Source: Thermococcus celericrescens (lineage in GTDB: Archaea > Methanobacteriota_B > Thermococci > Thermococcales > Thermococcaceae). Taken from it: a stretch of 64,000 nucleotides of DNA. Below the pieces are notes generated by a model. The model did not search any database. It was not told the DNA's origin and saw only the letters and a program-made list of their open reading frames with translations. Below, in pieces: positions 10,690 through 19,704 of this stretch; the stretch's first letter is position 1; each line of letters starts with the position of its first letter. The stretch is from assembly GCF_001484195.1 (NCBI RefSeq), contig NZ_LLYW01000029.1, positions 1 through 64,000 of the forward strand, in the 5' to 3' direction. Both the position numbers and the translations under genes were made by a program.

Positions 10690-11919
10690 CTAACGCCCCA
10701 GTTCGGCGTGGGCCTTTGCCAGGTGCTTTGCAGCTATCGCGGCCAGGAGGGAGAGCTCCCCAGCGAGGACGGCGCCCGCTATTATCTCGGCGAACTTCCT
10801 GGCGTTTGTACCGGGCGGCTCTCCCCCGCCGGCAACGCCCATTATGCTCAGGGCCTCCCTCTGGGTCGGAACGCGCGTTCCTCCACCGACCGTTCCAATC
10901 TCAAGGCTCGGCATGGTAACGCTGATGTACAGGTCTCCCTCAGGGGTAACCTCCGCGAGGGTTATTCCGTGAGAGCCCTCGGTAATCTGGGCTTCATCCT
11001 GTCCGGTGGCAAGGAAAATAGCACCGACTATGTTGGCAAAGTGAGCGTTGAAGCCGTAGGAACCGGCCTGGGCCGAACCGACGAGGTTCTTCCTGTAGTT
11101 GACCTCGGCTATGAGCTCCGGGGTGGTTTTCAGCTTCTTCTCAACTATTTCGCGCGGAATTATGGCCTCGGCAATAACGGTCTTCCCGCGGCCGTTGATG
11201 AAGTTCATGGCGTTCGGCTTTTTATCCACACACAGGTTGCCCGAGAGGGCGAGGTACTTCACGTCCGGGAACTCCTCCTCGATGACCTTCATTATCTCCT
11301 CGCTTGAGATGGTGACCATGTTCATGCCCATGGCATCGCCGGTCTCGAACTCGAAGCGCAGGTAGAGGTTGTTGCCGACGATGTGGGGCTTAACGTCCCT
11401 CAGCTTCCCGTGTCTGGTGACCTTGCTCACGGCCTTCTCCTGGAGGTACTCGATGTTGGCCTTGACCCACTCGGCAACTTCTCTGGCGCGCCTTGCATCG
11501 GGGCACTTGAGGAGGGGCGCACGAGTCATCTTGTCGTCGATTATGGTGGTCTTAACGCCTCCAGCGGCGGTGAGGGCCGAACAGCCGCGGTTGACGCTCG
11601 CAACGAGCGCTCCCTCAGTGGTGGCGAGAGGGATGTAGAATTCGCCCTTCGCGTACTCGCCGTTGATCTTGAGCGGCCCGGCGACGCCCATCGGTATCTG
11701 GACGACACCTATCATGTTCTCGATGTTCTTTCCTATGACCCTCTCGGGATCTATTGAGTAGTGTCCGATATTTTCAAGGCTCACACCGAACTTCTTCTCC
11801 AGAGCGCGGCGCCTTATCTCCGTAGCGAGCCTCTTGTCGCCGTTCGTGTACCTCTCAACCTGATGGAGCTTTATCTCCCCCGTTATTACCTTCTCAACGA
11901 GTTCATCAAAATCTACCAT
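10690..11919 (-). CDS. hmgA: 3-hydroxy-3-methylglutaryl-CoA reductase
   Basis: Class I HMG-CoA reductase. It makes mevalonate with NADPH, the committed step toward archaeal isoprenoid membrane lipids. The 409-residue, soluble archaeal form shows the catalytic glutamate in ATTEGALVASVNRG (E102), the NADPH-binding DAMGMNMVT motif, the catalytic lysine in DKKPNAMNF, an aspartate in ATGQDEAQ, GTVGGGTRVPTQ, and a C-terminal histidine-containing helix (AKHLAKAHAEL). The start is backed by GGAGGGAGC. The MinD-like gene lies just upstream on the same strand with a 21-nt gap, so co-transcription is likely. Confidence 0.96.
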   Translation of the reverse strand: MVDFDELVEKVITGEIKLHQVERYTNGDKRLATEIRRRALEKKFGVSLENIGHYSIDPERVIGKNIENMIGVVQIPMGVAGPLKINGEYAKGEFYIPLATTEGALVASVNRGCSALTAAGGVKTTIIDDKMTRAPLLKCPDARRAREVAEWVKANIEYLQEKAVSKVTRHGKLRDVKPHIVGNNLYLRFEFETGDAMGMNMVTISSEEIMKVIEEEFPDVKYLALSGNLCVDKKPNAMNFINGRGKTVIAEAIIPREIVEKKLKTTPELIAEVNYRKNLVGSAQAGSYGFNAHFANIVGAIFLATGQDEAQITEGSHGITLAEVTPEGDLYISVTMPSLEIGTVGGGTRVPTQREALSIMGVAGGGEPPGTNARKFAEIIAGAVLAGELSLLAAIAAKHLAKAHAELGR

Positions 11920-11940
11920 CTGGCTCCCTCCAGCCCCTAT

Positions 11941-12684
11941 TCATCCGAACAGCCATTCCTCAAGCACCTTACCGGTCTCCATAAACGCAAGTGCCGCATC
12001 GCTTTTGGGGGCGTACCTCAGAACGGGAATACCCGCGTTTATCGACTCCGGAACCACATTATCAAAGGGAATCCATCCAAGAACGGGCACGTTGAGGTCG
12101 TCTTCAATTACCTCAATAATCTTGTCCATAACATCTTCCGACTCCCTGACCTTGTTCAGCACCACTCCGATGTTGAGGTTGTATCTCTCACCGAGGGCCT
12201 TCAGCTTCTCAATTTCGTTCTTGACCATTACTTCAAAGGAATATATCGGAGAGCGCTCTATCTCAACGACGATAATCTGATAATTGGCCAGCTCAAAGGT
12301 GGGAAGCGTATCGAAAGGTATGCCCGTGGGGGAATCAACAAAAACAACCCCAAACTTGTACTTAACCCTGTCAAGTATCTCGACCAGCCGCCTAGGGGAG
12401 ATGCCCAGAACGTCCTGAAGGCGGGTACTTCCGGGCATGACATGAACGCCCGTTTCGGGGTGCCTGTACACGGCCCATTCCGGGTCAATATCCGGGTTCT
12501 TCATGAGGGAATGAACTGTGTACTTGACGGTGTCCAGGGCGAAGTGAAACCCGAGGTTCGGGAGGTACAGGTCGCCATCGACCGCAAGAACGCGGTATTC
12601 ACTCATGGCTAGGTAAGCGCTTAGGTTGGCCGTGGTTGTTGTCTTTCCTGCACCGCCCCTCCCCGTGACAACAATGAGCGCCAT
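11941..12684 (-). CDS. MinD/ParA-family ATPase
   Basis: A 247-residue deviant-Walker P-loop ATPase. The motif VTGRGGAGKTTTTANLS at residues 5-21 has the extra lysine-type layout of the family with R in place of the usual signature K, and FVDSPTGIP is the switch/Walker A' region. The C-terminal region has no clear amphipathic membrane-targeting helix. MinD/ParA paralogs in Thermococcales are multiple and mostly unassigned; roles range from positioning to assembly of cellular structures. It is upstream of hmgA on the same strand with its own TATA-like element (AAACCTTATAACGG on the minus strand, 12733-12746). A functional link to HMG-CoA reductase is not established. Confidence 0.85.
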   Translation of the reverse strand: MALIVVTGRGGAGKTTTTANLSAYLAMSEYRVLAVDGDLYLPNLGFHFALDTVKYTVHSLMKNPDIDPEWAVYRHPETGVHVMPGSTRLQDVLGISPRRLVEILDRVKYKFGVVFVDSPTGIPFDTLPTFELANYQIIVVEIERSPIYSFEVMVKNEIEKLKALGERYNLNIGVVLNKVRESEDVMDKIIEVIEDDLNVPVLGWIPFDNVVPESINAGIPVLRYAPKSDAALAFMETGKVLEEWLFG

Positions 12685-12826
12685 TGCCCAGTCCCCCGAA
12701 ATACCACGAAAAGAATAGTTGGAGTCCGTTATAAGGTTTCCGCTTAGTAGAGGGCACTCCAGGGGCTCAGTGCACGGCTGTTAGAGAAATCCACCCATAA
12801 ACGGGCAAACGATTCAGAACAACCGC

Positions 12827-12840
12827 AAAAGGTTTATATC
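12827..12840 (+). promoter_or_regulatory. TATA box for tdh
   Basis: AAAAGGTTTATATC, about 50 bp upstream of the tdh start. The 12685-12826 stretch otherwise holds only the oppositely oriented MinD-like promoter. Confidence 0.6.
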
Positions 12841-12885
12841 GTCCCCCGTTCAGATATCCATGTAAATGCTAAGGAGATGATTGCC

Positions 12886-13938
12886 ATGGCTGACAAGATG
12901 CCGGCTATCATGAAAACTAAGCCCGCTTACGGTGCCGAGCTCGTTGAGGTTGATGTTCCCAAGCCAGGACCGGGTGAAGTCCTCATCAAGGTTCTCGCCA
13001 CCAGCATCTGTGGAACCGACCTCCACATCTACGAGTGGAACGAGTGGGCGCAGAGCAGGATAAAGACCCCCCAGATCATGGGGCATGAGGTCGCCGGAGA
13101 GGTCATCGAGGTCGGACCCGGCGTTGACACCCTCGAGGTCGGCGATTACATAAGCGCTGAGACCCACATCGTCTGCGGCAAGTGCTACGCCTGCAGGCAC
13201 AACCGCTACCACGTCTGCCAGAACACCAAGATATTCGGCGTGGACATGGACGGTGTTTTCGCCGAGTACGCGATAGTTCCCGCCCAGAACGCCTGGAAGA
13301 ACCCGAAGGACATGCCTCCCGAGTACGCGGCGCTCCAGGAGCCGCTTGGCAATGCGGTTGATACTGTTCTGGCAGGCCCGATAGCCGGAATGAGCACCCT
13401 CATAACCGGTGCCGGCCCGCTCGGACTTCTTGGCATTGCCGTCGCAAAGGCATCCGGAGCGTATCCGATTATCGTGAGCGAGCCGAGCGAGTTCAGGCGC
13501 GAGCTGGCCAAGAAGGTCGGTGCCGACTACGTCATCAACCCCTTCGAGGAGGATCCCGTCAAGGCGGTCATGGACATAACCGATGGCGCCGGCGTTGAGG
13601 TCTTCCTGGAGTTCAGCGGCGCCCCCAAGGCTCTGGAGCAGGGCCTCGCCGCCACCACCCCAGGAGGAAGGGTCTCGCTTCTCGGCCTCTTCCCGAGGGA
13701 CGTTACGGTGGACTTCAACAACCTGATTATCTTCAAGGCCCTCGAGATTCACGGCATCACCGGAAGGCACCTCTGGGAGACCTGGTACACGGTCTCAAGC
13801 CTCATCCAGAGCGGCAAGCTCAACCTCGACCCGGTCATTACCCACAAGTACAAGGGCTTCGAGAAGTTCGAGGAAGCTTTTGAGCTGATGAAGGCCGGCA
13901 AGACCGGTAAGGTCGTGTTCTTCCCGCACAAGGGTTGA
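12886..13938 (+). CDS. tdh: L-threonine 3-dehydrogenase
   Basis: Zinc-dependent medium-chain dehydrogenase that oxidises L-threonine to 2-amino-3-ketobutyrate with NAD+. The sequence is very close to the characterised Thermococcus/Pyrococcus enzymes. Visible: catalytic zinc ligands C42 and H67-E68 ([20 protein letters not shown]), structural zinc cysteines C97, C100, C103, C111 ([15 protein letters not shown]), and the Rossmann motif [13 protein letters not shown]. Length 350 matches the family. [11 protein letters not shown] is chosen as the N-terminus because homologs start this way; an ATG three codons earlier is weaker. A single-gene unit with its own TATA box. Confidence 0.97.
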   Translation: MADKMPAIMKTKPAYGAELVEVDVPKPGPGEVLIKVLATSICGTDLHIYEWNEWAQSRIKTPQIMGHEVAGEVIEVGPGVDTLEVGDYISAETHIVCGKCYACRHNRYHVCQNTKIFGVDMDGVFAEYAIVPAQNAWKNPKDMPPEYAALQEPLGNAVDTVLAGPIAGMSTLITGAGPLGLLGIAVAKASGAYPIIVSEPSEFRRELAKKVGADYVINPFEEDPVKAVMDITDGAGVEVFLEFSGAPKALEQGLAATTPGGRVSLLGLFPRDVTVDFNNLIIFKALEIHGITGRHLWETWYTVSSLIQSGKLNLDPVITHKYKGFEKFEEAFELMKAGKTGKVVFFPHKG

Positions 13939-13961
13939 ATTATTTTCCCTTTTCTTTCACC
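13938..13961 (+). terminator. T-rich terminator after tdh
   Basis: ATTATTTTCCCTTTTCTTTC directly after the stop codon. Confidence 0.45.
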
Positions 13962-14009
13962 GCAATTCTTAAGTAACTCCTCTCAAACTCACCCCAAGGA
14001 GGTGGCACT

Positions 14010-15515
14010 ATGGAGCTAAGCTACCAGGAGAAACTCACGCTCATAAAGCTCAGCGAAGTTGGCAGGACTAAATTCGAAGAGCTCGTCAAAAGGACCGGTC
14101 TGGATCAGGTTGCGGTTATGCGAGCGGTTCTCGGCCTTCAGAGCAAGGGGCTGGCGAAGCTCTACGAGAAAAGTGAGAGGGTTGTCAAGCTCACCGAGAC
14201 TGGAAGAAAGTACGCAGAGATAGGTCTCCCCGAGTGGAGGGCGCTGGCGGTTCTGAAGGAAAAGAAAAAGGCGACCCTGGATGACCTGGGAAACGTTCTC
14301 AGCGAGGATGAGCTGAAACCAATAGTCGGCCTCCTGAGGAAGGAGGGCTGGGCGAGCGTTAGGAAGGAGGACGGGAAGTTAGTCCTTGAAATCACCGAGA
14401 AGGGACTCAACGCGGAAGAGAGGCCCATCGATGCCGCCCTCAAGCTCCTCACGGAGAAGAAGACCGTACCTCTGGACGAGATTGAGGGACTCATTCCCGT
14501 TAAAGAGCTCAAGAGAAGGAAGATTGCGGAGGAAGATTCCGTTACCGAGAGGTTCGTTGAGATAGCCCCCGAGGGAGCGGAGCTCGTGAAGGGAGGCATC
14601 GAGCTGAAGGAAGAGGTCTCCAACCTGACCCCCGAGCTGATAAAGTCCGGAAAATGGCGCGAGGTCGAGTTCAAGCGCTTCAACATCTCGGCTCCGGTTC
14701 GGAGGATTTACCCGGGCAAGAAGCAGCCGTACAGGGCCTTCCTCGACAAGATACGGAAGAGACTTATCGAGATGGGATTCATCGAGATGGTCTCCGACAG
14801 TCTCATCGAGACCCAGTTCTGGAACTTTGACGCGCTCTTCCAGCCCCAGAACCACCCCGCCAGGGACTGGACCGATACCTACCAGCTCAAATACCCGAAG
14901 AGCGGCCACCTGCCCATGGAGGAACTCGTCGCCAGCGTCAAGGCCGCCCACGAGCACGGCGGCGATACTGGTTCCCGCGGCTGGGGCTACGTCTGGTCTC
15001 CGGAGAGGGCCATGCTCCTCATGCCGAGGGCACACGGTACCGCCCTGAGCGGCAGACAGCTCGCCAGGGGCGTTGAGATACCCGGAAAATACTTCACGAT
15101 TCAGCGCGTCTTCCGTCCGGACGTCCTCGACAGGACCCACCTCATAGAGTTCAACCAGGTCGATGGCTTCGTCGTCGGCGAGGATTTGAACTTCAGGAAC
15201 CTCCTCGGGATACTCAAGCGCTTCGCGGTGGAGATAGCCGGGGCAAAGAAGGTCAAGTTCCTGCCGGACTACTACCCGTTCACCGAGCCGAGCGTCCAGA
15301 TGAGCGCCTACCACCCCGAGCTCGGCTGGGTTGAGTTCGGCGGTGCCGGAATCTTCCGCGAGGAGATGACGAAGGCTCTCGGAGTTGATGTCCCAGTCAT
15401 AGCCTGGGGAATAGGAATCGACAGACTTGCTATGTTCAAACTCGGAATAGACGACATCCGCTACCTCTTCAGCTACGACCTGCGCTGGCTGAGGGAGGCG
15501 AGGCTGGTCTGGTGA
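14010..15515 (+). CDS. pheS: Phenylalanyl-tRNA synthetase alpha subunit
   Basis: Catalytic subunit of the (alpha-beta)2 class II enzyme that charges tRNA-Phe. Residues 1-200 are a set of winged-helix DNA/RNA-binding-like repeats as in archaeal and eukaryotic alpha subunits; the catalytic domain follows from about residue 225. Motif 2 lies in [20 protein letters not shown], and motif 3 in [20 protein letters not shown]. Length 501 is normal. A GGAGGTGG Shine-Dalgarno precedes the ATG. The pheT start lies 5-11 nt past the stop, so the two subunits form one operon. Confidence 0.96.
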   Translation: MELSYQEKLTLIKLSEVGRTKFEELVKRTGLDQVAVMRAVLGLQSKGLAKLYEKSERVVKLTETGRKYAEIGLPEWRALAVLKEKKKATLDDLGNVLSEDELKPIVGLLRKEGWASVRKEDGKLVLEITEKGLNAEERPIDAALKLLTEKKTVPLDEIEGLIPVKELKRRKIAEEDSVTERFVEIAPEGAELVKGGIELKEEVSNLTPELIKSGKWREVEFKRFNISAPVRRIYPGKKQPYRAFLDKIRKRLIEMGFIEMVSDSLIETQFWNFDALFQPQNHPARDWTDTYQLKYPKSGHLPMEELVASVKAAHEHGGDTGSRGWGYVWSPERAMLLMPRAHGTALSGRQLARGVEIPGKYFTIQRVFRPDVLDRTHLIEFNQVDGFVVGEDLNFRNLLGILKRFAVEIAGAKKVKFLPDYYPFTEPSVQMSAYHPELGWVEFGGAGIFREEMTKALGVDVPVIAWGIGIDRLAMFKLGIDDIRYLFSYDLRWLREARLVW

Positions 15516-15525
15516 GGTGATGCTC

Positions 15526-17232
15526 ATGCCGAAGTTCGATGTTTCCAAGGCTGACCTTGAGAGGCTGGTCGGAAAGGAATTCAGCGTTGAGGAGTGGGAA
15601 GACCTCTTCCTCTACGCGAAATGCGAGCTGGACGACGTCTGGGAGGAGGACGGTAGGATATACTTCAAGGCGGACTCAAAGGACACCAACAGGCCCGACC
15701 TCTGGAGCGCCGAAGGAATAGCGAGGCAGATCCGCTGGGCGCTCGGCTTCCAGAAGGGGCTTCCCGAGTACGGGGTCGAAGACAGCGGCGTAACGGTTTA
15801 CGTTGATGAGAAGCTGAAGGATATCCGCCCCTACGGCCTCTACGCCATCGTTGAGGGCCTCAGCCTCGACGAGGAGGCACTCAGGCAGATGATAAACCTC
15901 CAGGAAAAGGTCGCCCTAACGTTCGGAAGGAGGAGGCGGGAAGTCGCGATAGGCGTCTTCGACTTCGACAAGATAAAGCCGCCAATCTACTACCGCGCCG
16001 CTGAGAAGACGGAGCGGTTCGTGCCCCTCGGCTTCGAGGAGGAGATGACGCTCGAGGAGATACTTGAGAAGCACGAAAAGGGCAGGGAACACGGCCACCT
16101 GATCAGGGACAAACCCTATTACCCACTCCTCGTTGACAGCGAGGGCAAAGTCCTCTCGATGCCTCCGATTATAAACTCCGAGATAACCGGCAGGGTGACC
16201 CCAGAGACGAGAAACGTCTTCATCGACGTGACCGGCTGGGACCTGAACAAAGTCATGCTCGCCCTCAACGTCGTCGTAACGGCTTTAGCCGAACGCGGCG
16301 GGAAGATACGGAGCGTTAAGGTCGTCTATCCGGACTTCGAAATTAGGACCCCCGACCTCACCCCGAAGGAGTTCGAGGTCGGGCTCGACTACATCAAGAG
16401 GCTCACCGGTCTCGAGCTGAGTGACGGGGAGATCAAAGACCTCCTTGAGAGGATGATGTACAGCGTCGAACTCGTCGATGGCAGAGCAAGACTCCGCTAT
16501 CCGGCCTTCCGCGACGACATAATGCACGCCCGCGACGTCCTGGAGGACGTGCTCATAGCCTACGGGTACAACGAAATAGAACCGGAGGAGCCGGAGTTGG
16601 CCGTTCAGGGAAGGGGCGACAAGTTCATCGAGTTCGAGGACGCCATCAGGGAGCTCATGGTCGGCTACGGCCTCCAGGAGGTCATGACCTTCAATCTGAC
16701 GAACAGGGAATCCCAGTACGGGAAGATGCTGCTCGAACCCGGTGGGGACCTCTTCAGCCACCCGCCCGCAGAGCTCGTTGAGATAGAGAACCCCATAAGC
16801 CCCAAGTGGTCCGCCCTGAGGGTCTGGCTCATCCCGAGCCTCCTCGATTTCCTGAGCCAGAACACCCACGAGGAGTACCCGCAGAGAATCTTCGAGGTCG
16901 GGAAGGCCACCCTCATAGACGAGAGCAGGGAGACCAAAACGGTCAGTGAGAGCAAGGTCGCCGTTGCCCTCGCCCACCCGCGCGTTACCTTCACCGAGGC
17001 CAAGGAGATACTTGAGAGCGTGATGCACCACCTCGGCTTCACATACGAACTCGAGAGCATTGATCACCCGAGCTTCATCCCGGGAAGGGCAGGAAAAATA
17101 GTCGTCGAAGGAAAACCGATCGGCATCATCGGGGAAATCCACCCTGCAGTCCTGGAAAACTGGGGAATAGAAATGCCCGTGGCGGCGTTTGAAATGTTCC
17201 TGAGGCCGCTCTATCGGGCGCCGTACCTCTAA
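15526..17232 (+). CDS. pheT: Phenylalanyl-tRNA synthetase beta subunit
   Basis: Second subunit of archaeal PheRS; it carries the B3/B4 editing module and the B5 domain and a non-catalytic synthetase-like fold. The 568-residue length matches archaeal beta subunits, which lack the bacterial N-terminal tRNA-binding domain. Features include the DTNRPDLWSAEG segment near residue 50 and the DDIMHARDVLEDVLIAYGYN region of B5. ATG 15526 gives MPKFDVSK and stands about 5 nt after GAGGTGAT; ATG 15520 and GTG 15517 are alternatives. The last 4 bases overlap a tiny ORF on the other strand. Confidence 0.95.
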   Translation: MPKFDVSKADLERLVGKEFSVEEWEDLFLYAKCELDDVWEEDGRIYFKADSKDTNRPDLWSAEGIARQIRWALGFQKGLPEYGVEDSGVTVYVDEKLKDIRPYGLYAIVEGLSLDEEALRQMINLQEKVALTFGRRRREVAIGVFDFDKIKPPIYYRAAEKTERFVPLGFEEEMTLEEILEKHEKGREHGHLIRDKPYYPLLVDSEGKVLSMPPIINSEITGRVTPETRNVFIDVTGWDLNKVMLALNVVVTALAERGGKIRSVKVVYPDFEIRTPDLTPKEFEVGLDYIKRLTGLELSDGEIKDLLERMMYSVELVDGRARLRYPAFRDDIMHARDVLEDVLIAYGYNEIEPEEPELAVQGRGDKFIEFEDAIRELMVGYGLQEVMTFNLTNRESQYGKMLLEPGGDLFSHPPAELVEIENPISPKWSALRVWLIPSLLDFLSQNTHEEYPQRIFEVGKATLIDESRETKTVSESKVAVALAHPRVTFTEAKEILESVMHHLGFTYELESIDHPSFIPGRAGKIVVEGKPIGIIGEIHPAVLENWGIEMPVAAFEMFLRPLYRAPYL

Positions 17233-17324
17233 TCCTCCATTTTTATCCTCTTCTCCAGAAGGGCGCACATTATCTCGAAGTTCGTCACGTTCTCAAGCAC
17301 CTCAATCCCTATTATCGCATCCAT
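17229..17324 (-). CDS. Small 31-codon ORF downstream of pheT
   Basis: A short frame, ATG to TAG, that would encode MDAIIGIEVLENVTNFEIMC followed by a charged tail ending KRIKMED. It is supported by a strong Shine-Dalgarno, GGAGGTGGGAGG, ending right before the ATG, and by a weak TATA-like element (TTGATAAAC on the minus strand near 17360). It overlaps the pheT stop by 4 bp in the opposite direction. The protein is acidic and helical with no membrane segment. The function is unknown, and coding status rests only on the ribosome-binding site and clean frame. Confidence 0.4.
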   Translation of the reverse strand: MDAIIGIEVLENVTNFEIMCALLEKRIKMED

Positions 17325-17454
17325 CCTCCCACCTCCAGATACACTTGGGGGATGTGGTTTATCAATTTTTCTCGCTCCCGCTTGAACAGCATCCAAAATC
17401 GGGGTTTACATTTGCAAAATAATCCGTCGCAGTATCAACCGGCACCGTGGAAAA

Positions 17455-17469
17455 GACATTTATACCCGC
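17455..17469 (+). promoter_or_regulatory. TATA box for truA
   Basis: GACATTTATACCCGC, about 25 bp upstream of ATG 17487. This supports that start and a leaderless mRNA rather than the longer open frame from 17352. Confidence 0.6.
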
Positions 17470-17486
17470 CAGCCCATCCAACAACC

Positions 17487-18290
17487 ATGAGGTTCGCACT
17501 TAGAATAGCGTACGATGGCACCGCATTCTATGGCTTTCAGAGGCAGCCCGACGTTAGAACCGTCGAAGGAGAGCTGATACGGGCTCTATCAAAGCTCGGA
17601 ATAATAAGGGACGCCGAGAGCTCAAACTTTAAGGGGGCCTCAAGGACGGACAGAGGGGTTTCCGCCATATTCAACGTCGTGACCTTTGACGTCGCCTCGA
17701 GGCCGGACCTCGTTCGCGCGGAGGTTCTCAACCACCACCTCAGGGATGTCTGGGTTCTCGGGGTTGCCGAGGTTCCGGACGACTTCCACCCCCGGTTCCA
17801 GGCGAGGTCAAAGACCTACCGCTACTACCTGGTTGACGAGGGCTTCAATGAGCGTGACATGAAGGAGTGCGCGGCGCTCTTCGTTGGCGAACATGATTTT
17901 TCGGCATTCTCCCGGCTTGAACCCGGCAGGGATCCGATCAGAGAGCTCCTCAGGGTTGATGTCATCAGGCGTCAGGGCTACTACATCATCGAAATCGAGG
18001 GCAAAAGCTTCCTGTGGGAGATGGCAAGGCGGATAGTCAACGCCATCCGCCTCTGCGGCCTCGGACTGATGGAAAGCCGCGAGGTTGAGGGGATGCTCGA
18101 GGGTGAGTACGGCAAAAAGGTCCCCCCCGCGCCCCCCGAGGGACTCATCCTCTGGCACATGGAGTACCCGGACGTGGAGTTCCAGGTGGATGAAAGGGGG
18201 ATCAAAAAAGCAAAACGCGACCTGTTCGAGCGCTACTCAAGAGCGCTTACGAGGGCGGCCCTTTTTGGTGACGTTCTCCTCGAGCTTTGA
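17487..18290 (+). CDS. truA: tRNA pseudouridine(38-40) synthase
   Basis: TruA-family enzyme that converts uridines 38-40 of the tRNA anticodon stem to pseudouridine. The 267-residue protein has FALRIAYDGTAFYGFQRQP at the N-terminus and the catalytic aspartate motif in GASRTDRGVSA. SKTYRYYL and LWEMARRIVNAIRL are further family blocks. The open frame starts at 17352, but ATG 17487 is preferred because the TATA box lies about 25 bp before it and the conserved region begins at once. It converges on the helicase gene; the 3' ends overlap by 54 bp, which is long for convergent genes here. Confidence 0.93.
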   Translation: MRFALRIAYDGTAFYGFQRQPDVRTVEGELIRALSKLGIIRDAESSNFKGASRTDRGVSAIFNVVTFDVASRPDLVRAEVLNHHLRDVWVLGVAEVPDDFHPRFQARSKTYRYYLVDEGFNERDMKECAALFVGEHDFSAFSRLEPGRDPIRELLRVDVIRRQGYYIIEIEGKSFLWEMARRIVNAIRLCGLGLMESREVEGMLEGEYGKKVPPAPPEGLILWHMEYPDVEFQVDERGIKKAKRDLFERYSRALTRAALFGDVLLEL

Positions 18291-19637
18291 GTCCATCTCC
18301 CTGTCGTAGTATTTACCGTAGTACTGCTTGAGCGCCTTCTGCCGCTCGATGAAGTGGGTGAAAAGCAGGGGGTCGTCGTCCTGAACGTCAACTATAACGG
18401 CCTTCATTCCCTTCTTCGGCCTCAGGGCGCGTCCTATTGTCTGAATCGTCATGATGTCGCTCTTGCCGCCTCCCGCGAGTATTATCGCCGAAATCTCCGG
18501 TATGTCCACGCCCTCCTTGAGGAGTGTCGAGATAAGAACCGGAATCTCGCCGTTCTTGAACGCCTCAAGTATCTCCCAGCGGTTGGAGCTCTTTGAGCTC
18601 AGGAACTCCGCCTTCACGCCCATCTCGCCAAGCATCTTCCTGAGTATCCTGCCGTGCTCTATCCTTCTGACATCGATGAGGACGCGGTGCCCCTTTCGGG
18701 CGAGCTCGGCGGCCTTCCCGGCCACGGCCCGGTTCCTCTCGTCGTTGTTCATTATCATATCCTCGTACAGCTCCTTGTAGCGCTCGCTGAAGGAGGGCAT
18801 GCTCGACTCGTAGGTGATTATTTCAAAGCGCGGCTTCGCAAGGAACTTTTCCTTTATGAGGTCTTCCGCACGAACCTCGAAGATGGTGGGCCCAACGACG
18901 GCCTCTATCTTAATCTCCTCACCGCGTATGCGCCTCCAGGGCGTTGCGGAGAGGCCAAAGCGGTATATCTGGGGCAGCGAAAGGCCGAGCTGGTAGAACT
19001 TCTCGGCGGCGGAGGTTCTGTGGCACTCGTCGAACATGAGGATCGCGTATTCGTTCTGGAGCTTGTCAGCACCCCTGGACAGGAGGGTCTGTATCATGGC
19101 TATGGTGACGTCTTTCTCGTCCCACCTGTTGTCCCCGACGATGCCAGGTTCGACCCCCAGGACCTCACGAACCTTGTCCGCCCACTGATAGAGAAGCTCC
19201 TTGGTGTGGACCACTATAAGGGCCGAGAGGTCAAGCTCGTGTATTATCCTCAGCCCAACGACGGTCTTACCGCTTCCAACAGGAAGAGCCAGAACCCCCA
19301 TTTTCTCCCGGAGGGCCTTTTTAACCGCCCTCCCTTGATACCTGCGCATGCTGTAGTTCTCGTTCCACGTGGAGTTCAGCTTGGCACCCCTAACCTGCCG
19401 CTCGTCCTTCACGCGGACGCGGTATCCCTTGCAGTTGAGGAACTTCTTGACCCTCGGAAGAACCCCAACGGGAAAAGTCTTCTCGTAGGGGTCGTAGAGG
19501 CTCTCCGGCTTTTCCCATTTGCCAAAGTCCCTCTTGTAGCTCAGCAGCTCGTAGATTTTAAAATACACCTGTGGATCCGCCTTCTCAATCCGAACCAGTG
19601 CGGAGCCATCGGGAATGCGGAGGGTTACCGTAGGCAT
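18237..19637 (-). CDS. XPB-like superfamily 2 DNA helicase
   Basis: A 466-residue SF2 helicase of the XPB/Rad25 type (COG1061). An N-terminal ~90-residue damage-recognition-like domain comes first. Then motif I LPVGSGKTVVGLRI, motif II DECHR (DEAD-like box), motif III LSATPWR, and the C-terminal lobe with VLISTLLKEGVDIPE and QTIGRALRPK (motif VI). These enzymes act in DNA opening during repair or transcription. The ATG at 19637 is favoured over a TTG two codons earlier because a TATA box (CCTATAAAGCC on the minus strand) lies about 30 bp upstream. It is divergent from the UbiD gene and apparently shares an overlapping promoter with it. Confidence 0.9.
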   Translation of the reverse strand: MPTVTLRIPDGSALVRIEKADPQVYFKIYELLSYKRDFGKWEKPESLYDPYEKTFPVGVLPRVKKFLNCKGYRVRVKDERQVRGAKLNSTWNENYSMRRYQGRAVKKALREKMGVLALPVGSGKTVVGLRIIHELDLSALIVVHTKELLYQWADKVREVLGVEPGIVGDNRWDEKDVTIAMIQTLLSRGADKLQNEYAILMFDECHRTSAAEKFYQLGLSLPQIYRFGLSATPWRRIRGEEIKIEAVVGPTIFEVRAEDLIKEKFLAKPRFEIITYESSMPSFSERYKELYEDMIMNNDERNRAVAGKAAELARKGHRVLIDVRRIEHGRILRKMLGEMGVKAEFLSSKSSNRWEILEAFKNGEIPVLISTLLKEGVDIPEISAIILAGGGKSDIMTIQTIGRALRPKKGMKAVIVDVQDDDPLLFTHFIERQKALKQYYGKYYDREMDSKLEENVTKKGRPRKRS

Positions 19638-19660
19638 GGCCAATCGTCGAAAGTTTGGAA

Positions 19661-19674
19661 AAAGGCTTTATAGG
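19661..19674. promoter_or_regulatory. Overlapping divergent TATA element for helicase and UbiD genes
   Basis: AAAGGCTTTATAGG reads as a TATA box on the plus strand (GGCTTTATAGG) and on the minus strand (CCTATAAAGCC), at about 30-40 bp from both starts. Confidence 0.5.
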
Positions 19675-19704
19675 CCTTTTGGAACACCAAACTAAGGTGA
19701 TAGA

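Noticed and set aside
12700-12826. Inverted repeat near 12750-12775 (GCACT/AGTGC) as a tdh operator
   Set aside because: Stem only 5 bp, far upstream of the TATA box; likely chance in GC-rich sequence.
18237-18290. 54-bp overlap of truA and helicase 3' ends as an error
   Set aside because: Both frames are intact with normal family length to the stop, so it is accepted as convergent overlap.
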